Below, one piece after another: positions 42,309 through 52,756 of a DNA stretch of 64,000 nucleotides; the first letter of the stretch is position 1, and each line of letters begins with the position of its first letter. The translations under genes were made by a program, and so were the position numbers. Origin of the DNA: Actinoplanes missouriensis 431. GTDB taxonomy: Bacteria > Actinomycetota > Actinomycetes > Mycobacteriales > Micromonosporaceae. Location of the stretch: contig NC_017093.1 of assembly GCF_000284295.1 (NCBI RefSeq), forward strand, positions 6,200,001-6,264,000, written 5' to 3'. The notes below the pieces were generated by a model. It was not told the origin of the DNA. It worked only from the letters and a program-made list of their open reading frames with translations, and made no database searches.

Positions 42309-44357
42309 CTACCGGGTTTCGGACTGATCCCTGGCGATGCGCACCAGTTCGATCAGGCCGCCGGCGTATTCCTGAGCTTCCGAATGCGCCTCGTCGAACG
42401 GCGGCTGGAAGCCGACGCCCTCCCACTGCTGGGTGGCCTCGTTCCAGCGGTCGTTGCCGACCTCGAAGTTCCAGGCGGTGATGCCGAGGTCGTAGTAGAG
42501 GTGGTCGGCGGAGTTGCCGGCCGCGGAGTAGAGCACGTCGGCGACCGGGCCGGTGTAGGCCGGCCAGGTGACCGTGCCGCGCTCGGTGGCGATGGCACCG
42601 ACGATGCGCCGGGCGCTGTCCAGGAAGAACTTGGACTCGTCGATCGACGGGCGAGGCAGGGTGATCCGGCCGGGGACCTTGTAGGCGCCGGGCGACCACA
42701 TGAAGTAGCCGCCGTAACTGTGCACGTTCATCGAGAACTTGATGTTGCTGTGCTTCGATGCGAGCGCGACGACGTTGCGGCTCTCCGCCTCGGACAGTTC
42801 GGACGTTCCGGCATATGTCCCGGAGAGGCAGTTGGCGCTGGCTCCGACATAACCGTCGAAGTACGAGCCGACCGCGTAGTTGCGGTTCACGTCGACGCCC
42901 CACGAGTTGCGGTAGCGGGGGTCACGCTGGGCGCCCGTACAGTGGTTGACCAGGTTCTTGCGCTGGAAATTGAAGTCGTTGAAGGAGTAGTTGGCGCCGT
43001 CCGGGTTGACCGTCGGGATGATGAAGACGTCGGTCGAGTCGACCAGGCTCCGGGTCGCCGGGTCGGTCGCGTAGTTCGCCAGCAGCCGCTCCGCGAACTC
43101 GAGCGTGACCAGCGGCGTCGCCCACTCCCGCGCGTGCTCCTGGGAGTAGGCGAGCACACCCGGCTTCGAGCCGTCGCGGACCTTGCCGATGCGCAGCGCC
43201 TGCACGGTCTGCGGCTTGTGCGACACCTCGGTCCCGGCCAGCCCGTCGTCGAGCCGCGCCGGACCGGCCACCGGCATGATCAGACCGGCCGAGCCCTCCT
43301 CGACGAACGCCGAGAACCGCTGCGGGTACTTCGCCGCGATGAACGCGGCCACCTGATCCGTCGTGCTGATCACTTCGCCGGCCGCCCCGGTGGCGAGCCT
43401 GATCGTCAGGACGCGATCCCGGTATTCGGCACGCAACGGGCTGTTGCGGCGGCCGGGATCGACGGTGCGTACCTGGACGCCGTTGTAGCCCTGATCGCCG
43501 AACTTCACCGACTCCACGACGATCGCGGCGGTCGCCGGGTCGCCGAGGTAGGTGACGGCGGTCCGCCGGTACCCCTGCGTCTTGTTCGGCAGGTTGATCA
43601 CGTCGACGAGCTTCGGGTACTGCCGGGACAGCCGCTTGATCCGCGCGGTGATGTCGGTCGGCGTCATGTAGGCGTCGATGAAGTCCTTCTGGTACCCGGC
43701 CGGGTTCGCCGGCGGGGTGGCGCCGGGCCACGCCGACGGGGTGACGGCCCGGGACTGCCCGCCGAGGCTGGAGGTGGCGGTCACCTTCACCGGCTTCGCG
43801 GGCAGCGGCTGCGGCAGCGCGTAGTGGTACTGGTACTCGTCGGCGTCCTCGAAACGGACCAGCGGGTACGACCCCGTCTGGCCGTCCGCGGTCGTCCACG
43901 TCACGGTGATCTCCACGTCCGGGTCGTCGCTCGCGGTCGTGGCCACCTGGGTCTGCAGGAACGTGCGACCGTTGCTCGTCCACCAGTAGGCCTGGAGGAA
44001 CGACAGGGTGTCGGCGGCCGCGATCCGGGCGGTCGAGCGGTTCGCCCGGGTGGCGCCCTCCTTCTGGATCAACTGCACCGGCGTGGCGGTCTTCCGCAGC
44101 TCGGCGAGCTCCCGGTCGTCCACGACGAGGTCGGCGAGAACGGCGCCGGGAGTGGTACGGGGACGTGCGGCGATGTCGGCGCCGCTTCTCAGGAGGCGCT
44201 CGAAGGCCGCCTCGTCGGTCAGCTGGAATCGGATGAGCGCCCGCTCACCGGAGTTCAGGGTGATCGTTGGTTCCTCCGCGGCCTGCGCGGTCGCGGGTTG
44301 GACCGTCAGCAGCGTCGCGGTCAAGAGTGCGGCGGTCAGTGTGGCCGGCCAGCGCAT
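42309..44357 (-). CDS. Secreted M14 zinc carboxypeptidase
   Basis: 682 aa with a Sec signal peptide (MRWPATLTAALLTATLLTVQPATAQA). An N-terminal region of about 230 residues precedes the M14 catalytic domain. Zinc ligands His408 and Glu411 (HARE) and His546 (NVHSYGG) and the catalytic Glu632 (NFEVGN) are all present, as is NPDGANYSFN. A mature enzyme that trims C-terminal residues from peptides outside the cell. ATG 44357 has AGGAGG directly upstream; a longer frame begins at 44399. Confidence 0.93.
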   Translation of the reverse strand: MRWPATLTAALLTATLLTVQPATAQAAEEPTITLNSGERALIRFQLTDEAAFERLLRSGADIAARPRTTPGAVLADLVVDDRELAELRKTATPVQLIQKEGATRANRSTARIAAADTLSFLQAYWWTSNGRTFLQTQVATTASDDPDVEITVTWTTADGQTGSYPLVRFEDADEYQYHYALPQPLPAKPVKVTATSSLGGQSRAVTPSAWPGATPPANPAGYQKDFIDAYMTPTDITARIKRLSRQYPKLVDVINLPNKTQGYRRTAVTYLGDPATAAIVVESVKFGDQGYNGVQVRTVDPGRRNSPLRAEYRDRVLTIRLATGAAGEVISTTDQVAAFIAAKYPQRFSAFVEEGSAGLIMPVAGPARLDDGLAGTEVSHKPQTVQALRIGKVRDGSKPGVLAYSQEHAREWATPLVTLEFAERLLANYATDPATRSLVDSTDVFIIPTVNPDGANYSFNDFNFQRKNLVNHCTGAQRDPRYRNSWGVDVNRNYAVGSYFDGYVGASANCLSGTYAGTSELSEAESRNVVALASKHSNIKFSMNVHSYGGYFMWSPGAYKVPGRITLPRPSIDESKFFLDSARRIVGAIATERGTVTWPAYTGPVADVLYSAAGNSADHLYYDLGITAWNFEVGNDRWNEATQQWEGVGFQPPFDEAHSEAQEYAGGLIELVRIARDQSETR

Positions 44358-44528
44358 CGAACCTCCTGCGTCGTCGAAGGATGTCGACCTCCACCGCAAT
44401 CTAAAGATTCGAATCTGTCAATCGGCTGGTTATCGGGCTGACATCGCGACGGCCGGGGCGGTAGGCTGCCCGGCGATGAATACCTCCGGGTACGGAACGG
44501 GGGTCTCGTTCGCCGAAGGTGAGTGCTG

Positions 44529-45827
44529 ATGCGCTCCGCGAACGACACCCGACTGGAAATCTGGCGGCACGTGCGGTCGTACGCCGTGCCGCGTTCGATG
44601 ATCGAATCCGCCACCGTCCGGCGCCTCGCCGGAGACTGGGCCGGCGCGTGCGCCGCGGCCCGGTTCGACGTGGACCTCGACGTGCGGGCCGTGGCCCGCG
44701 CACACGGCTCCCCGACGGCTGCCGCCCTGCGCGCGGATCTCCGGGCGCTCGCGCCTGACCTGCTCCGATGGCATCTGCCCCGGGGCGGCGACGGTTTGCT
44801 GCGGCCCGGGCTGACCGTGGCGCTCGCCCGGTACGGCGGGCTGCACCTGGTGGCGCGCACTCCCCCGGCCTGGGCGGATGCGGGACAGCGGGTGAGTCTG
44901 GCGCTGTGGGAGCGGGGTGAGCCGAGGCCGCGGGGGCATCCCCATCCGCGACCGGACCGGCGTTTCCGGCTCGACCTGCATCGGTGCCTGTGGGACGCCG
45001 GGCGAGTTCCTGAACTGTATGAACGCGCCGACCCGGCAGGCTGGGCGGGTGCGGACGGGTTCGCGGTGCATCGGTGGGCCGCCGAGGCGGCGATCCTGCT
45101 CACCGCCGACGGATTGCCGGACGGCCCGGTGGCAGTGCGGCGACGCCCTTTCACCGCCGTCGTGGCGAAAGGCGCCCACGGGGCAGCCACGACGTGCCCC
45201 GATCGCGTCGGTGGGCGCCACGCCGGAGTGAATCTGCCGGTGCTGCCGGCCGTGGCTGTCCGGGTGCTGCCGGACGTGATGCTGCTCCGCGCCGGACTCG
45301 TCGACGCCGAGCAGTTGCACCCGCTCGTCGCCGAAGCGCTCGTGCCCGGCGCCTCGCCACCCCCTGCGCGGCAGCAGCGGGATGAGGTCGCCGATCTCCG
45401 GATCGTGGAGTGCGACGAGGCCCGGCATCGGATCGGCCCGGTCGACGGCGTGCTCGCACCCCTGGACCACGACCCGGCCGAACTGCGGCGCGAGCAGCTC
45501 CTGGTCGCGCTCGGCGGCACCCCACTGCCCTGCCTGCGAGCCGTCGACGCGGCGATCCGGCACCCGGAGGACCTCGTCGACGTCCGGGCCCGGCTGGACC
45601 ACGGTGACTACGCGGGCGCGCTGGACACCGTGGAGTCGCTGCTCGGAACCGGTGGCGTGCTGCGCGACGGCGCTTTGCGGGACGAGCTGCGGGCGGCCGC
45701 CGACCAGCGGGTCCGCTACGGGCTCTTCCGCGCCGGCATCGCGGGGCACTGCCCGCCACGTCACCCGCGGCAAGCCCGGGAACGCCGCGCCGTCCGGACC
45801 CACCCCCGCCACGCCGGCGGACGCTGA
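44529..45827 (+). CDS. Protein of a MoxR/VWA-type operon, function unknown
   Basis: 432 aa, no signal or membrane segment. Segments such as RLAGDWAGACAAARFDVDLDV, LRALAPDLLRWHLPR and RFRLDLHRCLWDAG match a conserved actinomycete protein usually encoded upstream of a MoxR AAA ATPase and a VWA protein. The two expected partners follow but only as remnants (45916-46286), so this gene has lost its system. ATG 44529 with GAAGGTGAG upstream; the frame is intact to a typical Arg/His-rich C-terminus. Confidence 0.65.
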   Translation: MRSANDTRLEIWRHVRSYAVPRSMIESATVRRLAGDWAGACAAARFDVDLDVRAVARAHGSPTAAALRADLRALAPDLLRWHLPRGGDGLLRPGLTVALARYGGLHLVARTPPAWADAGQRVSLALWERGEPRPRGHPHPRPDRRFRLDLHRCLWDAGRVPELYERADPAGWAGADGFAVHRWAAEAAILLTADGLPDGPVAVRRRPFTAVVAKGAHGAATTCPDRVGGRHAGVNLPVLPAVAVRVLPDVMLLRAGLVDAEQLHPLVAEALVPGASPPPARQQRDEVADLRIVECDEARHRIGPVDGVLAPLDHDPAELRREQLLVALGGTPLPCLRAVDAAIRHPEDLVDVRARLDHGDYAGALDTVESLLGTGGVLRDGALRDELRAAADQRVRYGLFRAGIAGHCPPRHPRQARERRAVRTHPRHAGGR

Positions 45828-45915
45828 CCAGCAACTCCCCTGCCGCTCGCCGCGCTCTCCGACCGGAGGCAGCGGCGGCGACCGGCCACACTCGACTTCT
45901 CGAAGGTGATGCACA

Positions 45916-46121
45916 TTGACTACTGTCCTGAACGCCGCCGGAACGCTCGACGTCGCCGCCGACCTGCTCGCCCTGCTCGGCGATACGGCCACCGAGCACC
46001 GGCCCGACACCCAGCTCGAAGCGCTCACGCTCGCGGTCAGCGCCGACCTGCCGGTGCTGCTCTGGGGTGAGCCCGGCATCGGCAAGACCGCGGCGCTGAA
46101 CCACCTCGCCGACTCCCTCGG
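45916..46121 (+). pseudogene. MoxR-like AAA ATPase, truncated after the Walker A helix
   Basis: TTG start with GAAGG upstream. Residues 1-68 are a normal MoxR beginning, with Walker A GEPGIGKT at 51-58 (LLWGEPGIGKTAALNHLADSLG). After about base 46115 homology ends abruptly; Walker B, sensor regions and the rest are absent. The reading frame runs on to 46440 through unrelated out-of-frame DNA. The next bases are the 3' end of a VWA gene, so an internal deletion joined the two. Confidence 0.75.
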
Positions 46122-46286
46122 ACGTGATCGTGGCACTGACCGACGGCCAGACCCCCCTGGCCCGAGCGCCGGCCACCGTGCCGCACGGTGGTCGGCCTCT
46201 TCCCCCGGCCGTCCCGGTTCAACGAGCAGCTGGACTACGTGCCGGACCGACCCCCGGACTGGGCCCACGTCGTCCACATCGGCTGA
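46122..46286 (+). pseudogene. 3' remnant of a VWA-domain protein with a +1 frameshift
   Basis: DVIVALTDGQTP (one frame) continues, after a run of six C at 46152-46157, as WPERRPPCRTVVGLFPRPSR ... DWAHVVHIG stop (another frame). Read together these are the typical C-terminal end of the VWA protein of the MoxR operon. Removing one C from the run restores a single frame. Confidence 0.7.
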
Positions 46287-46604
46287 CCACCACCACCACC
46301 CAGCACCCACGTCCCACGTCGCCCGCCTTCGTCGCCCGCCTTCATCGCCCGCCTTCATCGCCCAACCGGCATCGCCGGCCCCGTCGCCCGGCACGCGCCT
46401 GATCCGGGTGCGCGCCGTCGGTCGCGTCACGCGGTCCTGAGCGACCCCTCGCGATCCCGAGCGCGTGCCGCGGCCCCGACGAGGGCGTCTCGCGATCCCG
46501 AGCGCGGTCCCGACGAGGGCGTGTCCGGTCCCAAGCGCGTGTCGCGGCCCCGGCGAGGGCGTGTTCCGGTCCCGAGGGCGTGTCGCGGTCCCCAAGGCTG
46601 GCAG

Positions 46605-46713
46605 ATCTTGGAAACGCCGATGCCGGCCGGCGCTCAGTGCGGACAAAACGGGCAGCTGGCAGCACCGGTAACCAGCCGAGCGAGACGAGCTGGCCCTCAG
46701 TGCTTTCAGCAGC
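46605..46713 (+). repeat. Dispersed noncoding repeat, copy B
   Basis: 109 bp beginning ATCTTGGAAACGCCGATGCC; gapless match, about 83% identity, to 31731-31839. Confidence 0.85.
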
Positions 46714-46740
46714 AGCCCGGGCTTCGGGGCCAGGGCCGGC

Positions 46741-46863
46741 GCGACCGGCGCCCGGCAAGGCTCAACCCGCGCGACCGACGCCCGGCGACCGGCGCCCGGC
46801 AACCGGCGACCGGCAACCGGCGACCGGCGACCGGCAACCGGCAACCGGCAACCGGCAAGGCTC
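46741..46863 (+). repeat. 7-bp simple repeat (CCGGCAA / CCGGCGA)
   Basis: About sixteen degenerate 7-mers; the last nine are clean. The flanking phrase GGCAAGGCTCAA occurs twice (about 46754 and 46855). Confidence 0.85.
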
Positions 46864-46881
46864 AAGCATGCTGCCATCCAC

Positions 46882-47547
46882 CTACGACGAGAAATCCCCT
46901 GACGACAGGAACCGGATGAGCGCCGCCACCTCGGGCAACCGGGCGGTGTCCGCGGCTGTCAGGGCCGGATCGGCGGAGCGGACGGCCAGCGCCGCGTCGA
47001 GTCCGGCACGCACGTCGTCGCCGGCGACCCGCCCGAACGCGGCGACGAAACCGCGGGCCGGCTCGGCCATCGGATGCTCGGGGTCCGCCGCGACCTGGGC
47101 GACGATGACCGCGGTGAGCGCGACGTCGACCTCCGGTGGCCCGTCCGCCACGTTGTTCCAGTCGATCACCACGGGCCCCCGGGAGGTCATCAGCACGTTG
47201 TCCGGGTGCAGGTCGCGGTGCAGGATCCGGTCGCCGGCGCGCCCGCCGGGCCGGGGTGGCACCTCGTGCAGGCGGCGGTGCAGGCCGGCCAGGCAGGCCG
47301 CGCCCTCCGCCGTGCTCATCTCTCCGGCCAGGAGCGCGCCCAGCAGCGTGCGGCCGTCCAGCCGTTCCAGGATCAGGTCGGCGCCGCCGGCCCCGTACAC
47401 CCGGGGTGTGGGGAAATCGAAGCGCGACAGGTACGCCATGATCTCCGCCTCACCGGTGGCGTCCGTCCCGTCGCGGTAGCGACGCAGGACGCGCCGCTCG
47501 TCGAGGGCGTAGACGTCGGCCTGGCGTCCGGTTCCGATCAGTTCCAA
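46882..47547 (-). CDS. Aminoglycoside phosphotransferase-like kinase
   Basis: 221 aa, APH/choline-kinase fold. Catalytic loop ILHRDLHPDNVLM and metal site VVIDWNN (DFG-like Asp) are intact; the N-lobe has GTGRQADVYALDERRVLRRY with the ATP Lys position occupied by Arg. Substrate unknown; such genes commonly are not resistance determinants. TTG start (47547). A hairpin serving the downstream-oriented MFS gene lies just upstream. Confidence 0.85.
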   Translation of the reverse strand: MELIGTGRQADVYALDERRVLRRYRDGTDATGEAEIMAYLSRFDFPTPRVYGAGGADLILERLDGRTLLGALLAGEMSTAEGAACLAGLHRRLHEVPPRPGGRAGDRILHRDLHPDNVLMTSRGPVVIDWNNVADGPPEVDVALTAVIVAQVAADPEHPMAEPARGFVAAFGRVAGDDVRAGLDAALAVRSADPALTAADTARLPEVAALIRFLSSGDFSS

Positions 47548-47566
47548 GGTCGCCCCCGCAGACGGG

Positions 47567-47596
47567 TGAGGACCCGGGAACGAGCCCGGGTCCTCA
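47567..47596 (-). terminator. Terminator of the DHA2 transporter gene
   Basis: Perfect 12-bp inverted repeat TGAGGACCCGGG / CCCGGGTCCTCA, 6-nt loop, about 20 nt beyond the stop at 47617. Confidence 0.8.
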
Positions 47597-47616
47597 TCGT
47601 GAAGAAGCCGGCGTGG

Positions 47617-49191
47617 TCAGTGCAGGATGACCGGTGTCGCGGCGCCCTGCTCGTCGGTCAGCTTGGACGTCTCCTTCTTGCGGGGCAGGAAGAACGCCGG
47701 GATCAGGGTGAGCAGCGTCAGGACGAAGCCGACCGTGAACGTGGTGGCGAACGAGTCCGCGGCGAACTGCAGGCCCCGCTCCAGCAGCGACGGGTCGGGG
47801 AACTGCTGGGCGACAGCGGGGTCCTGCTGTGCGGCGATCGCCATGCCCGCCTCGGTCACCGGCTCGCCGCTGACCGGGTTGGTGACGCCGGGGATGACCG
47901 GCGACTCGTTGAGCTGGTTGGTCAGGATCACCGAGAAGATCGCCGAGCCGATCGAGCCGGCGATCTGCTGCAGGATGTTCAGCAGGGTGGAGCCGCGGGC
48001 CACCTCGTGGTTGGTGAGCGTGCGCAGCGCCGACGTCATGATCGGCATCATCGTGCCGCCCATGCCGAGGCCCATCACGAACAGCGAACCGCAGAGCAGA
48101 AGGTACGACGAGTCCGTCCCGACCTGGGTGAACGCGAAGAAACCGGCCCCGATCAGAAGAAGGGCGAACGGCACGGTACGCCCGATCGGCACCTTGTCCG
48201 CCAGGATGCCCGCGATCGGCATCGTGACCATCGCGCCGAGGCCCTGCGGCGCCATCAGCAGGCCGGCGTCGAGCGTCGACTCGCCGCGGATCTGCAGGAA
48301 GTAGCTCGGGAAGAGCAGCCCGGCGCCCATGAACGCCACGGTGAACACGGCCAGCGTGATCGAGGCGACGGTCAGGTTGCGGTTACGCAGCAGGCGCAGG
48401 TCGAGCAGCGGGTGCCGCGGCTTGAACGAGTAGAGGACGAAACCGATCACCAGCAGACCACCGACGAGCATCGGCAGCCACACCTTGGTGGCGGTGATCG
48501 TGCCCTCCTCGGGCAGCGAGGACACGCCGTACAGGAAGAGCGCGAGACCGGGCGAGAGCATCAGCATGCCGATGAAGTCGAACGACTCGGACGGCTCGGC
48601 GTTGTCCTTCGGCAGCACGACCAGCGCGTAGACCAGCGCGACGGCGCCGATCGGCAGGTTGATCAGGAAGATCCAGTGCCAGCTGGCGACGTCGATCAGC
48701 CAGCCGCCGAGGATCGGGCCGCCGATCGGGCCGAGCAGCATCGGGATGCCGAGCACGGCCATCAGCCGGCCGATCCGTTCCGGACCGGCGGCCCGGGTCA
48801 TGATCGTCATGCCGAGCGGCATCAGCATGCCGCCGCCGAGGCCCTGCAGCACGCGGAAGGCGACGAGCTGGCCGATGCTGTCGGCGGTGGCGCAGAGGCC
48901 GGAGCCGAGCGTGAAGAGCAGCAGCGCCGCCATGTAGAGGCGCTTGGTGCCGAATCGGTCGGCCGCCCAGCCGGAGAGCGGGATCACCGTGGCCAGGGCC
49001 AGGGTGTAACCGGTCATGGTCCAGGCGACCTCGGCGTAGGACGCGCCGAACTCGGTCTGGAACGTCGGCAACGCGACGCTGACGACGGTGACGTCGAGGA
49101 TCGACATGATGGCGCCGAGAACCACCACGCCGGCAATCTTGAGGACGGCGCCGTCGAGCTTGGCTGGCGCTGCCACGGGTTGATTACTCAC
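47617..49191 (-). CDS. DHA2-family MFS multidrug exporter (EmrB/QacA type)
   Basis: 524 aa, 14 predicted helices. Motif C-like GPIGGPILGGWLI, motif A-like GWAADRFGTKRLY and the D1 motif ILDVTVVSVALPTFQ are present, identifying a proton-driven drug exporter. GTG 49191 has AGGAG upstream; sequence before it in the longer frame is unrelated. C-terminus is short and charged. No TetR/MarR regulator is adjacent. Confidence 0.93.
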   Translation of the reverse strand: MSNQPVAAPAKLDGAVLKIAGVVVLGAIMSILDVTVVSVALPTFQTEFGASYAEVAWTMTGYTLALATVIPLSGWAADRFGTKRLYMAALLLFTLGSGLCATADSIGQLVAFRVLQGLGGGMLMPLGMTIMTRAAGPERIGRLMAVLGIPMLLGPIGGPILGGWLIDVASWHWIFLINLPIGAVALVYALVVLPKDNAEPSESFDFIGMLMLSPGLALFLYGVSSLPEEGTITATKVWLPMLVGGLLVIGFVLYSFKPRHPLLDLRLLRNRNLTVASITLAVFTVAFMGAGLLFPSYFLQIRGESTLDAGLLMAPQGLGAMVTMPIAGILADKVPIGRTVPFALLLIGAGFFAFTQVGTDSSYLLLCGSLFVMGLGMGGTMMPIMTSALRTLTNHEVARGSTLLNILQQIAGSIGSAIFSVILTNQLNESPVIPGVTNPVSGEPVTEAGMAIAAQQDPAVAQQFPDPSLLERGLQFAADSFATTFTVGFVLTLLTLIPAFFLPRKKETSKLTDEQGAATPVILH

Positions 49192-49299
49192 GAAAACTCC
49201 TGGGAACAGGGAATTTGCGGCTTGCGATGCGGGCCCGGCGCGCACCCTGGATCGTCCGCCCCGCAGCCTAGCGACGGATATCCAGCTCCACCTCACCTT

Positions 49300-49905
49300 T
49301 TAACTGTCGGAAGAAGGCCCGGCGCGGCGGCGGCGCACGGCTGTCGATGCGAGCACACCCAGGCCGTTCGCGGCCCAGTGCAGCGCGAACGGCGCCAGCA
49401 CACCGCCGGAGAGGTCGCGGAGCAGGCCGAACACGACACCCGCGAACGTGGTGAACGCCACTGTCCCCAGCTGGGCGCGGGTATCCGGATCGGGTGATAC
49501 GTGCCAGAGGCCGAAGAGGACCGCGGTTATCGCGGTGGCCCAGACCCGGCCGTGCTGGGCGTCGATCAGCGTCCAGAGCACCCCGCGGAAGGCGATCTCC
49601 TCGAAGGTGACGGTGGCGAGCGGGATCTCCACCAGCGCGGTGCGCCAGGGAGTCGGGAACTCCCGTGCGGCGAGCGCCCTCCGGGCCGCCGGGATCAGCA
49701 GGGCCACGGCGTATCCCGCGGCGATCACGAGGACGCTGCTCACCGCGTACCCGATGCCGGTGTTGAAGGCCGGCGGCAGGCCGGTGAGAAGGACCAGGCC
49801 CACCGTGGCGAGCGGACCGGTGATCGGCTGGGCCCATGCGGGGCCGATCCAGGTCCAGACGCGGACGGCGACCATCACCGTTAAAACGATCGACACCTCC
49901 GCCAC
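49300..49905 (-). CDS. CPBP family intramembrane glutamic endopeptidase
   Basis: 201 aa, six hydrophobic segments. Abi/CPBP motifs: EEIAFRGVLW (motif 1), FGLWHVSPD (motif 2) and LHWAANGLG (motif 3). Family members cleave within the membrane or act in bacteriocin immunity. GTG start; divergent from the short ORF and EF-G-like gene. Function here unknown. Confidence 0.88.
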   Translation of the reverse strand: MAEVSIVLTVMVAVRVWTWIGPAWAQPITGPLATVGLVLLTGLPPAFNTGIGYAVSSVLVIAAGYAVALLIPAARRALAAREFPTPWRTALVEIPLATVTFEEIAFRGVLWTLIDAQHGRVWATAITAVLFGLWHVSPDPDTRAQLGTVAFTTFAGVVFGLLRDLSGGVLAPFALHWAANGLGVLASTAVRRRRAGPSSDS

Positions 49906-49954
49906 CGGCCTCGTAGCCTCTCCCCATCACCGCGACCAGGGAGAGGAGACCGCC

Positions 49955-50059
49955 GTGCGTTACCGCACCGCCGTCGTCGTCCCGGTGTCGCTCTTCGAGC
50001 TGATCCTCGTGTCTGGTGTGCCCGGCTTCGGCTGCGCCACCGAGGCCGGACGTGCCTGA
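49955..50059 (+). CDS. 34-aa ORF, possible leader peptide for the EF-G-like gene
   Basis: GTG start with AGGGAGAGGAGACCGCC upstream, a better ribosome site than that of the large gene after it. The 34-residue product (MRYRTAVVVPVSLFELILVS...) is hydrophobic. Between its stop and the GTPase start (66 nt) two mutually exclusive hairpins can form, CCGCT/AGCGG (50060-50076) and GGTGAGCG with CGCTGCCCACC (about 50069-50098). This is the arrangement of ribosome-sensing attenuators of antibiotic-response genes; not proven. Confidence 0.5.
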   Translation: MRYRTAVVVPVSLFELILVSGVPGFGCATEAGRA

Positions 50060-50124
50060 CCGCTGTTGGTGAGCGGTCCGGCGGGCGCTGCCCACCATCG
50101 GATCAGCTTCGAAAGACAAGAACA

Positions 50125-51984
<1,860 letters not shown>

Positions 51985-52000
51985 CTGATCGGCCCGGCGC

Positions 52001-52756
52001 TCAGCCAGGGCGCCGGGCCTCGATCAGCGTGCGGGTGGAGTGGGCGGCGAACTCCCCCCGCGCGCCGATCAGGGAGTGCATCCGCTCCAGCTCCGCGCGG
52101 TAACGGTCCACGCTGAAGTCCGGGATCCACCAGACGCAGCGGCGCAGCAGCCACACCACCGCCCCGACGTCGGAGAACGCCATTCTCAGTCGTACCGTGC
52201 GGAGGTCCGTCACCTCCAGACCCGCCGCCCGCGCCGCTGCGGCCTCCCGCTCCGGATCGCGCGCCAGGCGCTGCCGCGGCAGCGGCCCGGTGAAGAACTC
52301 GATCAGCTCGAACGCGGACGCCGGCCCGACGTGCTGCGCCAGGTAGCTCCCGCCCGGCGCGAGCACCCGGGCGATCTCCGACCATGCCGGATCGACCGGG
52401 TGCCGGCTCGTGACCAGGTCGAACTCGCCGTCCGCGAACGGCAGCGGCGCGCCCTGCGGCACCTCGACGACCGTGACCCCGCGCGGCCCGAGCAGCTCAC
52501 GGGCCCGCGCCGCGTTCGGCGGCCAGCCCTCGGTCACCACCTGGCGCCGGGCCAGACGGGGCATCCCGGCGAGCACCTCGCCGCCGCCGGTGTCCAGGTC
52601 GAGCGCGGATCCGGCGGCGGGCAGGCGGGCGGCCAGCAGTCCCGCGTACCCCCAGGGTGGCCGCTCCTCGGTCGCGCGCCCCTCCAGCCAGCGGAAATCC
52701 CAGCCGGACACGTCGGCCGCGGCGGCCTCGTCGATCAGCTCCCGGAAGGCGCGCAC
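52001..52756 (-). CDS. Class I SAM-dependent methyltransferase
   Basis: 251 aa. SAM-binding LDLDTGGGEVLAGM (weak motif I, usually GxGxG), then DLVTSRHPVDPAWSEIARVLAPGG. An rRNA guanine methyltransferase-like or small-molecule enzyme; substrate unknown. GTG start with AAGGA upstream, overlapping the end of the GNAT gene by 22 nt, so co-expressed with it. Confidence 0.78.
   Translation of the reverse strand: MRAFRELIDEAAAADVSGWDFRWLEGRATEERPPWGYAGLLAARLPAAGSALDLDTGGGEVLAGMPRLARRQVVTEGWPPNAARARELLGPRGVTVVEVPQGAPLPFADGEFDLVTSRHPVDPAWSEIARVLAPGGSYLAQHVGPASAFELIEFFTGPLPRQRLARDPEREAAAARAAGLEVTDLRTVRLRMAFSDVGAVVWLLRRCVWWIPDFSVDRYRAELERMHSLIGARGEFAAHSTRTLIEARRPG

Larger units (their letters stand above)
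46287..46881. other. Noncoding 595 bp, repeat-rich
   Basis: No supported gene. 46440-46600 has degenerate repeats of GAGGGCGTG/TCGCGGTCCC; 46605-46713 is repeat copy B; 46741-46863 is a 7-bp simple repeat. Follows the deleted operon and may be a site of repeated rearrangement. Confidence 0.7.

Noticed and set aside
46124..46402. Frame starting MIVALTDGQTP as a separate gene
   Set aside because: It is a VWA remnant read past a frameshift; it has no own start region.
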